Below are positions 35,316-43,984 of a stretch of 64,000 nucleotides of DNA, piece after piece (within the stretch, counting starts at the first letter, position 1; each line of letters opens with the position of its first letter). The notes beneath the pieces were generated by a model. That model had not been told where the DNA came from, made no database searches, and worked only from the letters and a program-made list of their open reading frames with translations. The stretch is from Bacteroidota bacterium (lineage in GTDB: Bacteria > Bacteroidota > Bacteroidia > Cytophagales > Cyclobacteriaceae). A program made the position numbers and the translations under genes. Location: NCBI GenBank assembly GCA_023393375.1, contig JAEWLI010000204.1, positions 1 to 64,000 on the forward strand, written 5' to 3'.

Positions 35316-35467
35316 TTAAATTTCTTTTTATTACTATAATCAAACTTTTTCCCGGCTTTCAAACAACTCAGAAAAATCTGAATTATCCGGTACAAACATC
35401 TTCAAAAGTAGGCGTTTTTTGAATTTCCATGCAAGCTTTGAAACGCTCACATGCTCTCTACCTTAAT

Positions 35468-36256
35468 TTATAATACCAAATCAGTAGTATTTGTGAATTG
35501 TATGCCCAATTGCCTTGCTCTTTCATAAATAGGAGTACCAAAATGACCCATGTTGGAAACGTCAGACATGCAGTCTTCCAGAATAATGAATTTCTGTGCA
35601 AGTGAAGGTGCCTCATCCATGGCTTGCCGTAAACTATTCGCCACACAGTGGGATTTAGCTTCACCAGCCAAAATGATATGTTGATATCTTTCGAGCGTGT
35701 CAATCAACCCCTGGTTAAGTTGTGTTTCCGGGCGATCAGCAACAGGCACATTTGCCCTGAAAATACCAAAATGTTCTGTTAGCGGGTATGTCCCTTTTGC
35801 AATTGTTTGGTAATACTTTCCATCCAATGACCAATCTTTCACTGCCCCCATTAGGCTTTCATTTATTGCAGCACCTTTAGAACCTGTCAGACAATGGTAT
35901 GGCCATATCAGGTGACCAAACTCCTTTTGGCTTTCGAGCGTTTTAACATATTTAATCGCTTCCTTTGGATAGAATCGCGGTATCCATTTACCTTCATTAA
36001 TGTCGGTAAGTGTGATCGGTGTGAATGGGTCTGGGTGTTTGCCATTTTTATCCTGCCAAAAAGCCGGGTGTGATATATCGTTAACTGGATGACTGTCGAT
36101 GGTCAACACGATGTGATCGATTTGTTTTTTATTTAAAAGTATCCAATTGGCCAACCTTTTCATATCTTCATCAGCTCCAGGAACAAATAATGCACCCTCA
36201 GGGTCTGTAAAATCAATTTGCCCGTCTATGATGAGCATTGCATATTTATTTTTCAT
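35468..36256 (-). CDS. pncA: Nicotinamidase (isochorismatase family)
   Basis: It hydrolyses nicotinamide to nicotinate and ammonia, step 1 of salvage. The 262-aa protein has the catalytic Asp in LIIDGQIDFTD (8-18), DSHPVNDISHPAFW near the metal site (about 54-67), and the catalytic Cys in AKSHCVANS (about 205). It is longer than the E. coli enzyme (about 213 aa), because of an insert of about 40 residues around the PYHCLTGS stretch. It opens the NAD operon and is divergent from nrtR, with palindromic operators in between. Confidence 0.9.
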   Translation of the reverse strand: MKNKYAMLIIDGQIDFTDPEGALFVPGADEDMKRLANWILLNKKQIDHIVLTIDSHPVNDISHPAFWQDKNGKHPDPFTPITLTDINEGKWIPRFYPKEAIKYVKTLESQKEFGHLIWPYHCLTGSKGAAINESLMGAVKDWSLDGKYYQTIAKGTYPLTEHFGIFRANVPVADRPETQLNQGLIDTLERYQHIILAGEAKSHCVANSLRQAMDEAPSLAQKFIILEDCMSDVSNMGHFGTPIYERARQLGIQFTNTTDLVL

Positions 36257-36272
36257 GATTCAATAGATTAAG

Positions 36273-36302
36273 AAAAACTATTTTGCGTTATTTCTACGCA
36301 AA
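36273..36302 (-). promoter_or_regulatory. pncA operon promoter overlapping an NrtR box
   Basis: On the minus strand TTTG (36302-36299) and TAGTTTTT (36280-36273) are 18 nt apart; the -7 element has one mismatch to TAnnTTTG. The expected start near 36266 is about 10 nt from the pncA ATG. Confidence 0.5.
36282..36302. promoter_or_regulatory. NrtR operator 1
   Basis: TTTGCGT (36282-36288), seven bases, and ACGCAAA (36296-36302) form a perfect dyad. It covers the -33 element of the pncA promoter. Its centre is 52 bp from that of operator 2, about five helical turns. Confidence 0.7.
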
Positions 36303-36333
36303 TGTAAACAAAAGATCTATATGTGCAAATTAA

Positions 36334-36354
36334 TTTGTGTGAATTTTACGCAAA
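36334..36354. promoter_or_regulatory. NrtR operator 2
   Basis: TTTGTGT (36334-36340), seven bases, and ACGCAAA (36348-36354) form the same dyad as operator 1 with a single mismatch. It overlaps the -33 element and spacer of the nrtR promoter. Confidence 0.7.
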
Positions 36355-36365
36355 GATTATTTTTG
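36334..36365 (+). promoter_or_regulatory. nrtR promoter
   Basis: TTTG (36334-36337) and TATTTTTG (36358-36365) are separated by 20 nt, a full match to the Bacteroidota consensus. A start near 36372 leaves a leader of about 160 nt before the ATG, longer than expected, so a second promoter is possible. Confidence 0.7.
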
Positions 36366-36534
36366 TATCCTATCTTTATCAACATTTTAAACAATAAATT
36401 TATTAAAATTACGCATCCTACCCTTAATCTTGACTCACAAAGCAATATTTAGATGGCCAGTGAGCAGAGGTGAGGCAGAAATTTGTTTTAGGATTCACTA
36501 TTTTCAAAAATCTAAAATTTAATTTTTAAATTGA

Positions 36535-37221
36535 ATGGATAACAATCAACAAGATATAAAAGTGTCAATAGATGCGGTGGTATTTGGATACCACAGTGCA
36601 GATGGCTTGTCTTTATTGCTGATTAAAAGAAAAATTGACCCATATAAAGGTATGTGGGCATTGCCAGGTGGTTTGATTAAAAATGAAGAATCTATTGAAG
36701 AAGCAGTACAGCGGGAGTTGGAAGAGGAGACAGGCATCCGGGTGAGTTTCTTGGAACAGTTGTATACATTTGGCAATGTAGATCGGGACCCAAGAAACCG
36801 GGTAATTTCCATATCTTATTATGCGTTAGTAAAACCGGATCATTTAAAGTTACAAGCTACAACCGATGCCGAAGAAGCCAGTTGGTTTGCCATTGAAAAA
36901 TTACCGCCACTTGCTTTTGACCATCACAAAATATTTGATGTCGCCATCACTAGACTGAGAAACAAGGTATTGTACCAACCCATCGGCTTTGATCTCTTGG
37001 ATGAGAAGTTTCCATTTTCTGAATTGGAAAAGCTTTACCGGGCTATTTTTGAAAAAGACTTTGACAGACGGAACTTCAGAAAAAAAATAATGAAACTGAA
37101 TATTTTAGAACAACTGGATGAAAAACAACAAATGAAAGTAGGGCGTCCGGGGCCAATCTACCGGTTTGATAAAAAGCGATATTTTGAATTAATGGCATCC
37201 GGGTTTGAAATAAGGCTGTGA
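36535..37221 (+). CDS. nrtR: NrtR-family regulator of NAD metabolism
   Basis: This 228-aa protein has an N-terminal Nudix domain (about 8-140) and a C-terminal winged helix (about 150-225). The wing region contains KVGRPGPIYRFD, typical of NrtR. Unlike many NrtR proteins it retains a complete Nudix box (GLIKNEESIEEAVQRELEEE), so it may still hydrolyse a nucleotide. It is divergent from the NAD operon, and two matching palindromes lie between. Family members bind ADP-ribose or related NAD products and lose DNA binding. The AraR branch of this family is an alternative, but araA here has no such box. Confidence 0.88.
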   Translation: MDNNQQDIKVSIDAVVFGYHSADGLSLLLIKRKIDPYKGMWALPGGLIKNEESIEEAVQRELEEETGIRVSFLEQLYTFGNVDRDPRNRVISISYYALVKPDHLKLQATTDAEEASWFAIEKLPPLAFDHHKIFDVAITRLRNKVLYQPIGFDLLDEKFPFSELEKLYRAIFEKDFDRRNFRKKIMKLNILEQLDEKQQMKVGRPGPIYRFDKKRYFELMASGFEIRL

Positions 37222-37261
37222 AGTAGTGTGATTTACATATACTGAAACCTGATCCGTATAT

Positions 37262-40087
37262 TTATAATTTTAGTTTCAAAAAGTCGGCTGTATGATTATT
37301 CTCCATTCTGATCATTTCTTCAGGACGGCCTTCAAAAACAATATTTCCGCCATTCTCTCCACCTTCAGGACCCATATCTATGATCCAATCTGCACATTTG
37401 ACCACTTCCATATTATGTTCAATTATAATGACACTATTGCCCTGATCGATTAAAGCATTAATTGCACCCAACAATTTTTTGATATCATGAAAATGCAATC
37501 CAGTGGTGGGTTCGTCAAATATAAATAATATTTTATCGCTTGAAGCATTTCCTTTACCCAAAAAAGAAGCCAGTTTAACCCTTTGGGCCTCTCCCCCACT
37601 AAGTGAACTGGAGGATTGCCCCAAACGGACATATCCCAATCCTACATCATTTAAGGGCACGATTTTATTGATCACAGGATTTTCTTTACTAAAAAACCGG
37701 ATACTATCTTCAACGGTCAGGTTAAGAACTTCCGAAATATTTTTGTCATTATATTTTACTTCGAGAATTTCCTGTTTGAACCTATGACCTTTACAACCTT
37801 CGCAGGTGAGATAAATATCGGCCATAAACTGCATTTCAATTTTTACCACCCCTTCTCCCTGACAAATTTCACAACGACCTCCATCTACATTAAAAGAAAA
37901 ATGAGAAGGCTTATACCCACGACTCACTGAAAGAGGTTGATTGGCAAATAAAGTTCTGATGGCATCATAAGCTTTCACGTAGGTTACTGGATTCGAACGG
38001 GATGATTTACCTATAGGATTCTGATCCACAAATTCTATTTGTTTAATTTTTTTCAGATCTCCTCCAATCCGGTCATATTTTCCTGTTGCATCTGCAATAG
38101 AACCAATTGCTTTACTCACTGCCGGAAACAAAATATTCCTTACCAGGGTAGATTTTCCTGAACCACTTACACCAGTTATTACTGTTAATGTATTTAGCGG
38201 AAATCTAACATTCAGGTTCTTCAGATTATTTTCACGTGCACCGGATATTTCAATATAATCCTTCCATGGCCTTCGATTTTTAGGGATTGGAATGGAATCT
38301 TTACCATTTAGAAATAAAGCGGTGTGAGAAACCTCATTAAGTTGGATTTCATCAAATGTTCCCTGAAATACCAATTCACCACCATGGGATCCAGCACCAG
38401 GCCCCAAATCAATGATCTGATCAGCAGCCATCATCATTTCTTCCTCGTGCTCCACCACTATCACAGAATTGCCGATTTTCCTTAGATTTTCGAGGACTTC
38501 TATCAGCTTTCGGGTATCGCGGGGATGTAGACCGATGCTAGGTTCATCCAATATGTACATAGAGCCGACCAGGGCACTTCCTAATGAAGTCGCCAGCTTG
38601 ATCCGCTGAAATTCTCCACCAGACAAAGTACTCGCAAGCCGGTTCAGGGTAAGATAACCCAACCCAACCTTTTTCATATATTCCAGCCTGCTGGTTATTT
38701 CCTTTAAGATTCTGCCAGCCACTTTGTGCCTATGCTCGTCCAACTGCAAATTGGCAAAAAACTCGGCAGTTTTATCGATAGGCATTAATACCAGATCCGT
38801 AATCGATTTTTGCCCGATTTTTACATACGAAGCATCCTTCCTCAACCGCGAACCTTTACATTCCGGGCAGATAGTTCTGCCCCTGTACCTGGACAGCATG
38901 ACCCTGTATTGTATTTTATGTAATTTACTTTCCAGGTGCCTGAAGAAATCATTGATCCCTTCAAAATATTCACATCCATTCCACAGAATGTCTTTTTCTG
39001 CATCCGATAGATCGTAATATGCCCGATGAATGGGGAAATCAACGCGAATAGCATTTTTCTGTAAAGGGACCAGCCATTGGCCCATGCTTTCACTTCTCCA
39101 TGGTGCCACAGCACCATCATATACGGAGAGGCTTTTATCGGGAATGACCAGATCCTCGTCAATCCCCAACACTTTTCCAAACCCTTCACATGTTTTACAG
39201 GCACCATAAGGATTGTTGAAACTAAACAAATTAACCGAAGGTTCTTCAAAAGCCATCCCATCTTCTTCAAACCGGTCGTTGAAAATACGGGTCTCTATAC
39301 CCATGATGTGCACTACGCACTGACCGTGACCTTCAAAGAATGCTGTTTGAACTGAGTCTGCCAAACGATATTGATTATCTACATCACCCTGTTTAACAAC
39401 AGCCCGGTCAATTAAGATTTGTATTTCATCGGGATTTACTCCTTTCAGTTCATCCAAATCTTCAAGGACTTCTTCTACAAAAAGAGGGGTATCCTTTACA
39501 ACAATTCGTGTATAACCCTTACTGAGCAGGATTTTTAATTCATCTTCTATTTTTCTTCCATTGATAATAGCCAATGGACTCAAAATCATTACCCTTTCCT
39601 CATCAGGAAAACTATTGATATAGTTGACAATGTCAGTAATGGTATCACGTTTAACCAGTTTTCCTGAAACAGGAGAAAAGGTTTGTCCTATCCTGGCAAA
39701 AAGCAATTTTAGGTAATCATAAATTTCAGTGGAAGTGCCTACTGTAGATCTTGGATTCCGGGTATTTACCTTTTGTTCGATGGCTATAGCTGGTGATATT
39801 CCCCTGATATATTCCACATCAGGTTTTTCCATTCTACCAAGAAATTGCCGGGCATAGGAGCTGAGACTTTCAACATACATCCTCTGTCCTTCAGCAAATA
39901 ATGTATCAAACGCCAATGATGATTTTCCCGACCCGGAGAGACCTGTGATGACCACAAGTTTGTTACGAGGAATCGCTAAAGATACATTTTTTAAATTATT
40001 GACTTTTGCCCCTTTGATTATGATAAAATTCTTAGGGTTTAGATTGTCTATATCTATTTCATTTGACGTCAGTTCCATCCCATTCAT
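37262..40087 (-). CDS. uvrA: Excinuclease ABC subunit UvrA
   Basis: This damage-recognition ATPase of nucleotide excision repair has 941 aa, the usual length. The first Walker A is GLSGSGKSSL, followed by FAEGQRMYVESLSSYARQFL. Zinc-module CxxC pairs include CPECKGSR and the second CEICQGEG/CEGCKGHR. The second Walker A is GVSGSGKSTL, and two ABC signatures (LSGGEFQRIKLA, LSGGEAQRVKLA) are present. It stands alone, with uvrC 4 kb away in a different operon. Confidence 0.97.
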   Translation of the reverse strand: MNGMELTSNEIDIDNLNPKNFIIIKGAKVNNLKNVSLAIPRNKLVVITGLSGSGKSSLAFDTLFAEGQRMYVESLSSYARQFLGRMEKPDVEYIRGISPAIAIEQKVNTRNPRSTVGTSTEIYDYLKLLFARIGQTFSPVSGKLVKRDTITDIVNYINSFPDEERVMILSPLAIINGRKIEDELKILLSKGYTRIVVKDTPLFVEEVLEDLDELKGVNPDEIQILIDRAVVKQGDVDNQYRLADSVQTAFFEGHGQCVVHIMGIETRIFNDRFEEDGMAFEEPSVNLFSFNNPYGACKTCEGFGKVLGIDEDLVIPDKSLSVYDGAVAPWRSESMGQWLVPLQKNAIRVDFPIHRAYYDLSDAEKDILWNGCEYFEGINDFFRHLESKLHKIQYRVMLSRYRGRTICPECKGSRLRKDASYVKIGQKSITDLVLMPIDKTAEFFANLQLDEHRHKVAGRILKEITSRLEYMKKVGLGYLTLNRLASTLSGGEFQRIKLATSLGSALVGSMYILDEPSIGLHPRDTRKLIEVLENLRKIGNSVIVVEHEEEMMMAADQIIDLGPGAGSHGGELVFQGTFDEIQLNEVSHTALFLNGKDSIPIPKNRRPWKDYIEISGARENNLKNLNVRFPLNTLTVITGVSGSGKSTLVRNILFPAVSKAIGSIADATGKYDRIGGDLKKIKQIEFVDQNPIGKSSRSNPVTYVKAYDAIRTLFANQPLSVSRGYKPSHFSFNVDGGRCEICQGEGVVKIEMQFMADIYLTCEGCKGHRFKQEILEVKYNDKNISEVLNLTVEDSIRFFSKENPVINKIVPLNDVGLGYVRLGQSSSSLSGGEAQRVKLASFLGKGNASSDKILFIFDEPTTGLHFHDIKKLLGAINALIDQGNSVIIIEHNMEVVKCADWIIDMGPEGGENGGNIVFEGRPEEMIRMENNHTADFLKLKL

Positions 40088-40195
40088 AAGGGTGCAAAGT
40101 TAGTATAATTGCGCCAAATAATTAATCAGGAATCTGTAATGAAAAATGTGAATCTTACTTGTAGTGAGGCAATACATCTAAGATTAAAATATGAA

Positions 40196-40224
40196 TAGCA
40201 AGTGCCATTGGGAGGCTCTTGCTA
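40196..40224 (-). terminator. Hairpin after the redoxin gene
   Basis: TAGCAAGTGCC (40196-40206) pairs with GGCTCTTGCTA (40214-40224) with one mismatch. On the minus strand it follows the stop codon at 40246 by about 20 nt. The downstream T-run is weak. Confidence 0.55.
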
Positions 40225-40245
40225 TCAGATATATTGAATATTATC

Positions 40246-40854
40246 TTAACCTTTCCATTTAATCGTACAACCTATGGTTTTCGTGGTTTTTACTTGTACT
40301 TCTTTGCCTGACAACAATTGATTCAAGGCATTCTCCACATATTTTTCATTGGCCAGGGACTTGTCTTTGTGGTTATTGTCAATGGCTCCAATGTACATTA
40401 CTTTGTATTTACCAGAAGCTTTATTCAGAATATATACCTGTGGTGTATGAGTAGCACCATATGATGTAGCCACAGTCTGGCTTTCATCCAGCAAATAGGG
40501 AAATTCAAACTTTTTTTCCTCCGCTCTTTTTTTCATCATTTCAAAAGAATCACCGGGGGATTTTCCCTGATCATTGGGATTAATGGCAATAACAGGATAA
40601 CCTTTAGTGGCATATGTTTGATGAAGTTCATTGATCCGATCTTCATATAGTTTTGCATAGGGACATGTATTGCAGGTAAAAACCACAACAAATCCCTTTG
40701 CCTGAGGATAATCCACCAGGGATACCATTTTGCCATCTACTCCTTTTAGTTTAAAATCAGTGGCATTATCCCCTACTTTATAGCCTTCAGTTTCTATAGT
40801 TGCACTAAGAAATATTGTGGCCATGAACAACGTAATCAACAGTCTTATTTTCAT
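40246..40854 (-). CDS. AhpC/TSA-type thioredoxin-fold protein
   Basis: This 202-aa secreted protein has a signal peptide (about 1-19) and a peroxiredoxin-like fold. The active site is FTCNTCPYAKLYEDR with C61 and C64 as a CxxC pair, the form seen in Bacteroidota redoxins annotated as peroxiredoxin-like. A further Cys at about 197 (TIGCTIKW) could resolve a disulfide. It lies 12 nt after the TlpA-like gene on the same strand, so the pair probably acts together in periplasmic thiol chemistry. Peroxidase activity is not shown. Confidence 0.85.
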   Translation of the reverse strand: MKIRLLITLFMATIFLSATIETEGYKVGDNATDFKLKGVDGKMVSLVDYPQAKGFVVVFTCNTCPYAKLYEDRINELHQTYATKGYPVIAINPNDQGKSPGDSFEMMKKRAEEKKFEFPYLLDESQTVATSYGATHTPQVYILNKASGKYKVMYIGAIDNNHKDKSLANEKYVENALNQLLSGKEVQVKTTKTIGCTIKWKG

Positions 40855-40866
40855 ACGATTTGGGTT

Positions 40867-41343
40867 TTACTGTACAAATTTTTTCAGTGTTGCCTGTAGT
40901 TCACCATCTTTAAACTCTTTCTCAAATAAATGCTTTTTTCCTGACAAATCCAAAATTAATGTGGCAGGAATTGCACCTGACCATTCGGGATGAATTTTAT
41001 CAATTATAGCGTTATAATCGGTTTCGTCTAATAATTTGACTTGTGTGGCGATTTTTTGTCGCAATAAAAATGGCTCAACTTTGCTTTGGAGATTTTCTAC
41101 ATCGTCGAGACTAATGAGAATGACCTCAAATCGGCTATCATTTTTATTAATTTCTTCAAATTGAGGCAATTCCTGAATACAGGGTTTACACCATGTGGCC
41201 CAAAAGTTAATAACCGTAATCTTATCTGGGTTTTCATTTAACAACTCCTGTAGTTCAGCGAATTTGATCACTTCAACCTTTGAATGATTGCCATTTATGA
41301 ACAGCAAAAATATCATCCCCAATATCCACTTCATAATAGTCAT
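40867..41343 (-). CDS. TlpA-like periplasmic thiol:disulfide oxidoreductase
   Basis: This 158-aa protein has an N-terminal hydrophobic segment (about 4-19) that is a signal peptide or anchor. A thioredoxin fold follows with active site FWATWCKPC (48-56; C52 and C55). It is TlpA/ResA-like, which reduces cytochrome c apoproteins or other periplasmic disulfides. It heads a two-gene operon with the redoxin at 40246, and faces the DnaA-box stretch on its upstream side. Confidence 0.88.
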   Translation of the reverse strand: MTIMKWILGMIFLLFINGNHSKVEVIKFAELQELLNENPDKITVINFWATWCKPCIQELPQFEEINKNDSRFEVILISLDDVENLQSKVEPFLLRQKIATQVKLLDETDYNAIIDKIHPEWSGAIPATLILDLSGKKHLFEKEFKDGELQATLKKFVQ

Positions 41344-42091
41344 TTATTTAAAATTATACTTTTTCAAGAATGATGATTTAAGTGAAATTATCCGGACTGG
41401 GTAGTATACTAAATTGCTAAACCAAAAATTTTAAGTTTACGCCAAGTTTAAATTATAGTTATATTGTTGTTAACCAATTCATTCAGAGGCATTAATTTTT
41501 ACGTATCTTACGATTATACGTAAAAGAACAAATAATGTTTTGCATTGATATGGGTGTAAGGTTTGGGTAAAATTATATCACTTTTTGATGTGCTAAAAAG
41601 TTTAGTTTATACAAAAAAAAGATTTCTAAATGTCAATACAATTTATCCACATTTTTCAATAGTTATCCACACCGCTCCTTGATTGCACCATAACTACTTG
41701 ATTATCAGCCTGTTGTATACCAACATTTGAATTTTATAAATGTTGATAACTCAAGTGAAATTTTCAAAACCACAATATCGCATAATATTTTGCCTGAATT
41801 GAACGAAATAATAATGCTTTTTCCTTGGAAAAACAAAAGTGGGATTTGATCAGAAACTTTATCAAATCCTACAATTTAGTCCGATTCAATATGAAATCTT
41901 TTATCATTAAACAAGATTTGTATATTATCCTTTAAAGAAATTCCGGATAATAACATTCTCCATGTTAGCAGTCTGAAACAGAAAACGACAATCACTACTA
42001 TGTTAAAAAGAGAGTTCAGCCATGAATGGATTTTTCACAGGAGACACTGGACAACTGTGCAATCTTAAAGGAGGGATTACTAGTTATAAAA
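41344..42091. other. Gene-free 748-bp region with DnaA boxes, candidate replication origin
   Basis: Two perfect TTATCCACA boxes lie 11 nt apart (41643-41651, 41663-41671), plus a reverse near-match TGTTGATAA (41741-41749). A second 9-mer, TTATCCGGA, occurs at 41388-41396 and inverted at 41942-41950. A/T-rich stretches at 41560-41640 could be an unwinding element. A perfect 10-bp inverted repeat (TTTTACGTAT/ATACGTAAAA, 41497-41506 with 41516-41525) also lies here. No dnaA gene is in the window, and I did not compute GC skew. Confidence 0.5.
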
Positions 42092-43624
42092 TCAGGATGG
42101 GTTATAAAACCTATAATGAATGTATAGTTTATTGGTACTTAAAATGTGAAGTATTGTATGCCAAAGCTTTTCATAAGGAATTACCTCCAATTCGCTTTTA
42201 AGATCAAATGGTATATTGGCTTTTTTAAGTTTACGGAAATAATTTGACCCTTTCTCCAATATCAATTCATAATTAAACTCTTTTTCGGTAACAATAGCAA
42301 GCATTCTTAAAAAAATGCTGTTTCTATAGTTATGCCGCTTGTCTAGATGTATAGAACTATACTTTCCTAGTTCTTTCACCCGGTTTTTTACATCATTGAC
42401 CATGCCTTCACGCAAGAAGTAAAGATATTGGATGATTAGCGTAGCCACGTTAAATCCGGCATATTCCTTTGGATATTGAGGGATTTTATTTGTAAATTCC
42501 TGAGTATCAAAGCCCCATTTTAATAATTTCGATTCATTGAAGAATAATAAATAAGCCCTATATATTTGCCACCTCGAGGAAATTTCTTCAGATAATTGAT
42601 TGAAATTTTTATTGGTTCTTACCTGTCTGAAGATTTCTTCTGCTTTCTTATATTTCTCACCTGCCAATAGCAACAAAAAATAATATTCCAAAAATCCAAA
42701 CCATTCATCACTACCACTTTTAAAATTTTTTATTTGCTTTTGCGCATACTTCTCCCCATTGGGCACATCTTTTAGGAAAAAGAATGAATACATCTTAATA
42801 AATGACAACTCCTGTTTATCCAGGTCTACGATTACCTCATCATTGGCTTTTTGCAGGTATTCCTTTTCAAGGAAATTACACAATTGAATGTTCTCGTTAA
42901 ATTTGAGGTTGAGCCGATTGTAGGTGAGTTGTAATTTTTTAGCTAATACATCGAGTTTGTTGCTGCTAAATTTTTTTGACTTTGATTCGATGGTCTGAAT
43001 GTAGGAGGGTATTTTGTCGATAACCTTACCTTGAGAACTGGCAGATTTATTAATATAAACAAGGGCTTCAAAATACAGTTCCTCACATTCCATGATGGCA
43101 TCCCTGAACAACTTTAGGTGACTGATTTCCTCATTTAATTCATGGAATGTTGTGCTTTTTCCTTCCTTTGCAAATTCATTTCTCAACAGTACCAATCCAT
43201 CAATGGCAATATCAATAAATTCGAATTCCTTTGCCGTTTTAACTAATTGTGGCAATCTCCTTACTGCCAAATCGCCTACATTCTCTTCAATCAGTATTTT
43301 ACATTGATGAAGGATGTGTAAACACTCATATTCTGTACGCTGATAATGAGTATAGGTTTCTTTTTCATAATCAAGAAAATAAAGATGGTTCAATAATTTT
43401 TGCTTAAGCTTGCCCTTGGTATTTCGGTAGTTCCTGTTTCCCGGATCGGTATTGAACATTCCTTTGGCAGCGTCTTCATCAGTAAGGAATTTCCCATTCA
43501 CAATAGCTTCGAATAAAAGATTGTCTTTTGAAACTTCTTTTTTTCGAAAGTTAAGGTTTACCAATTTCAAACTTCTCTGCCCCTTTTTTTTTGTAATTTC
43601 TATCAACTTAAGAATTTCTTCCAT
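42092..43624 (-). CDS. Conserved-looking all-helical protein, function unknown
   Basis: This 510-aa protein has no signal peptide or membrane segment. It is predicted to be mostly helical, with several regions that read like TPR-type helix pairs (about 270-420, for example GEKYKKAEEIFRQV). The N-terminus has a basic KLKQKLLNHLYFLDYEKE stretch at about 72-89. I do not recognise a family. It is divergent in direction from the TlpA-like gene only through the DnaA-box region, next to which it stands, and uvrC lies 360 bp beyond it. Confidence 0.6.
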   Translation of the reverse strand: MEEILKLIEITKKKGQRSLKLVNLNFRKKEVSKDNLLFEAIVNGKFLTDEDAAKGMFNTDPGNRNYRNTKGKLKQKLLNHLYFLDYEKETYTHYQRTEYECLHILHQCKILIEENVGDLAVRRLPQLVKTAKEFEFIDIAIDGLVLLRNEFAKEGKSTTFHELNEEISHLKLFRDAIMECEELYFEALVYINKSASSQGKVIDKIPSYIQTIESKSKKFSSNKLDVLAKKLQLTYNRLNLKFNENIQLCNFLEKEYLQKANDEVIVDLDKQELSFIKMYSFFFLKDVPNGEKYAQKQIKNFKSGSDEWFGFLEYYFLLLLAGEKYKKAEEIFRQVRTNKNFNQLSEEISSRWQIYRAYLLFFNESKLLKWGFDTQEFTNKIPQYPKEYAGFNVATLIIQYLYFLREGMVNDVKNRVKELGKYSSIHLDKRHNYRNSIFLRMLAIVTEKEFNYELILEKGSNYFRKLKKANIPFDLKSELEVIPYEKLWHTILHILSTNKLYIHYRFYNPS

Positions 43625-43984
43625 CCGACACCACTTTTGTCTTGATATTGAACCTAAATATTTATCCTATTATTGGTTTACTAGTTACAATTATTACACA
43701 CACCCTAATAAACAGTTTCCCCACAATCTGTAATAGACTTATAAATAAGCCGGTTAAGTATAAGTAATAAAAACAGCGGTTTCCTTTAATTGATATTATG
43801 TTGCCACACAATTACATACATAATAAGCCTCAAAGTAACGCTTTATTAAGAATAAATAAAATTTTTTAAAGTGATTTTTTTAAATAGAGGGGATAATATT
43901 TACAAATTTTAAAATATTTGATAATTTGTGGCATGACTTCCCGAAAAAAATCAAATTTCTAGTGATGCCACCTAAGGCTTATTT
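43625..43984. other. AT-rich spacer between the unknown 510-aa gene and uvrC
   Basis: The 360-bp spacer contains no coding frame that I can support and no clear terminator. It must contain the promoter of the gene at 42092-43624; no full Bacteroidota promoter match was found. Confidence 0.5.

Noticed and set aside
35316..35467. NrtR box before nadE
   Set aside because: No TTTGCGT-N7-ACGCAAA-like dyad is present in this gap.
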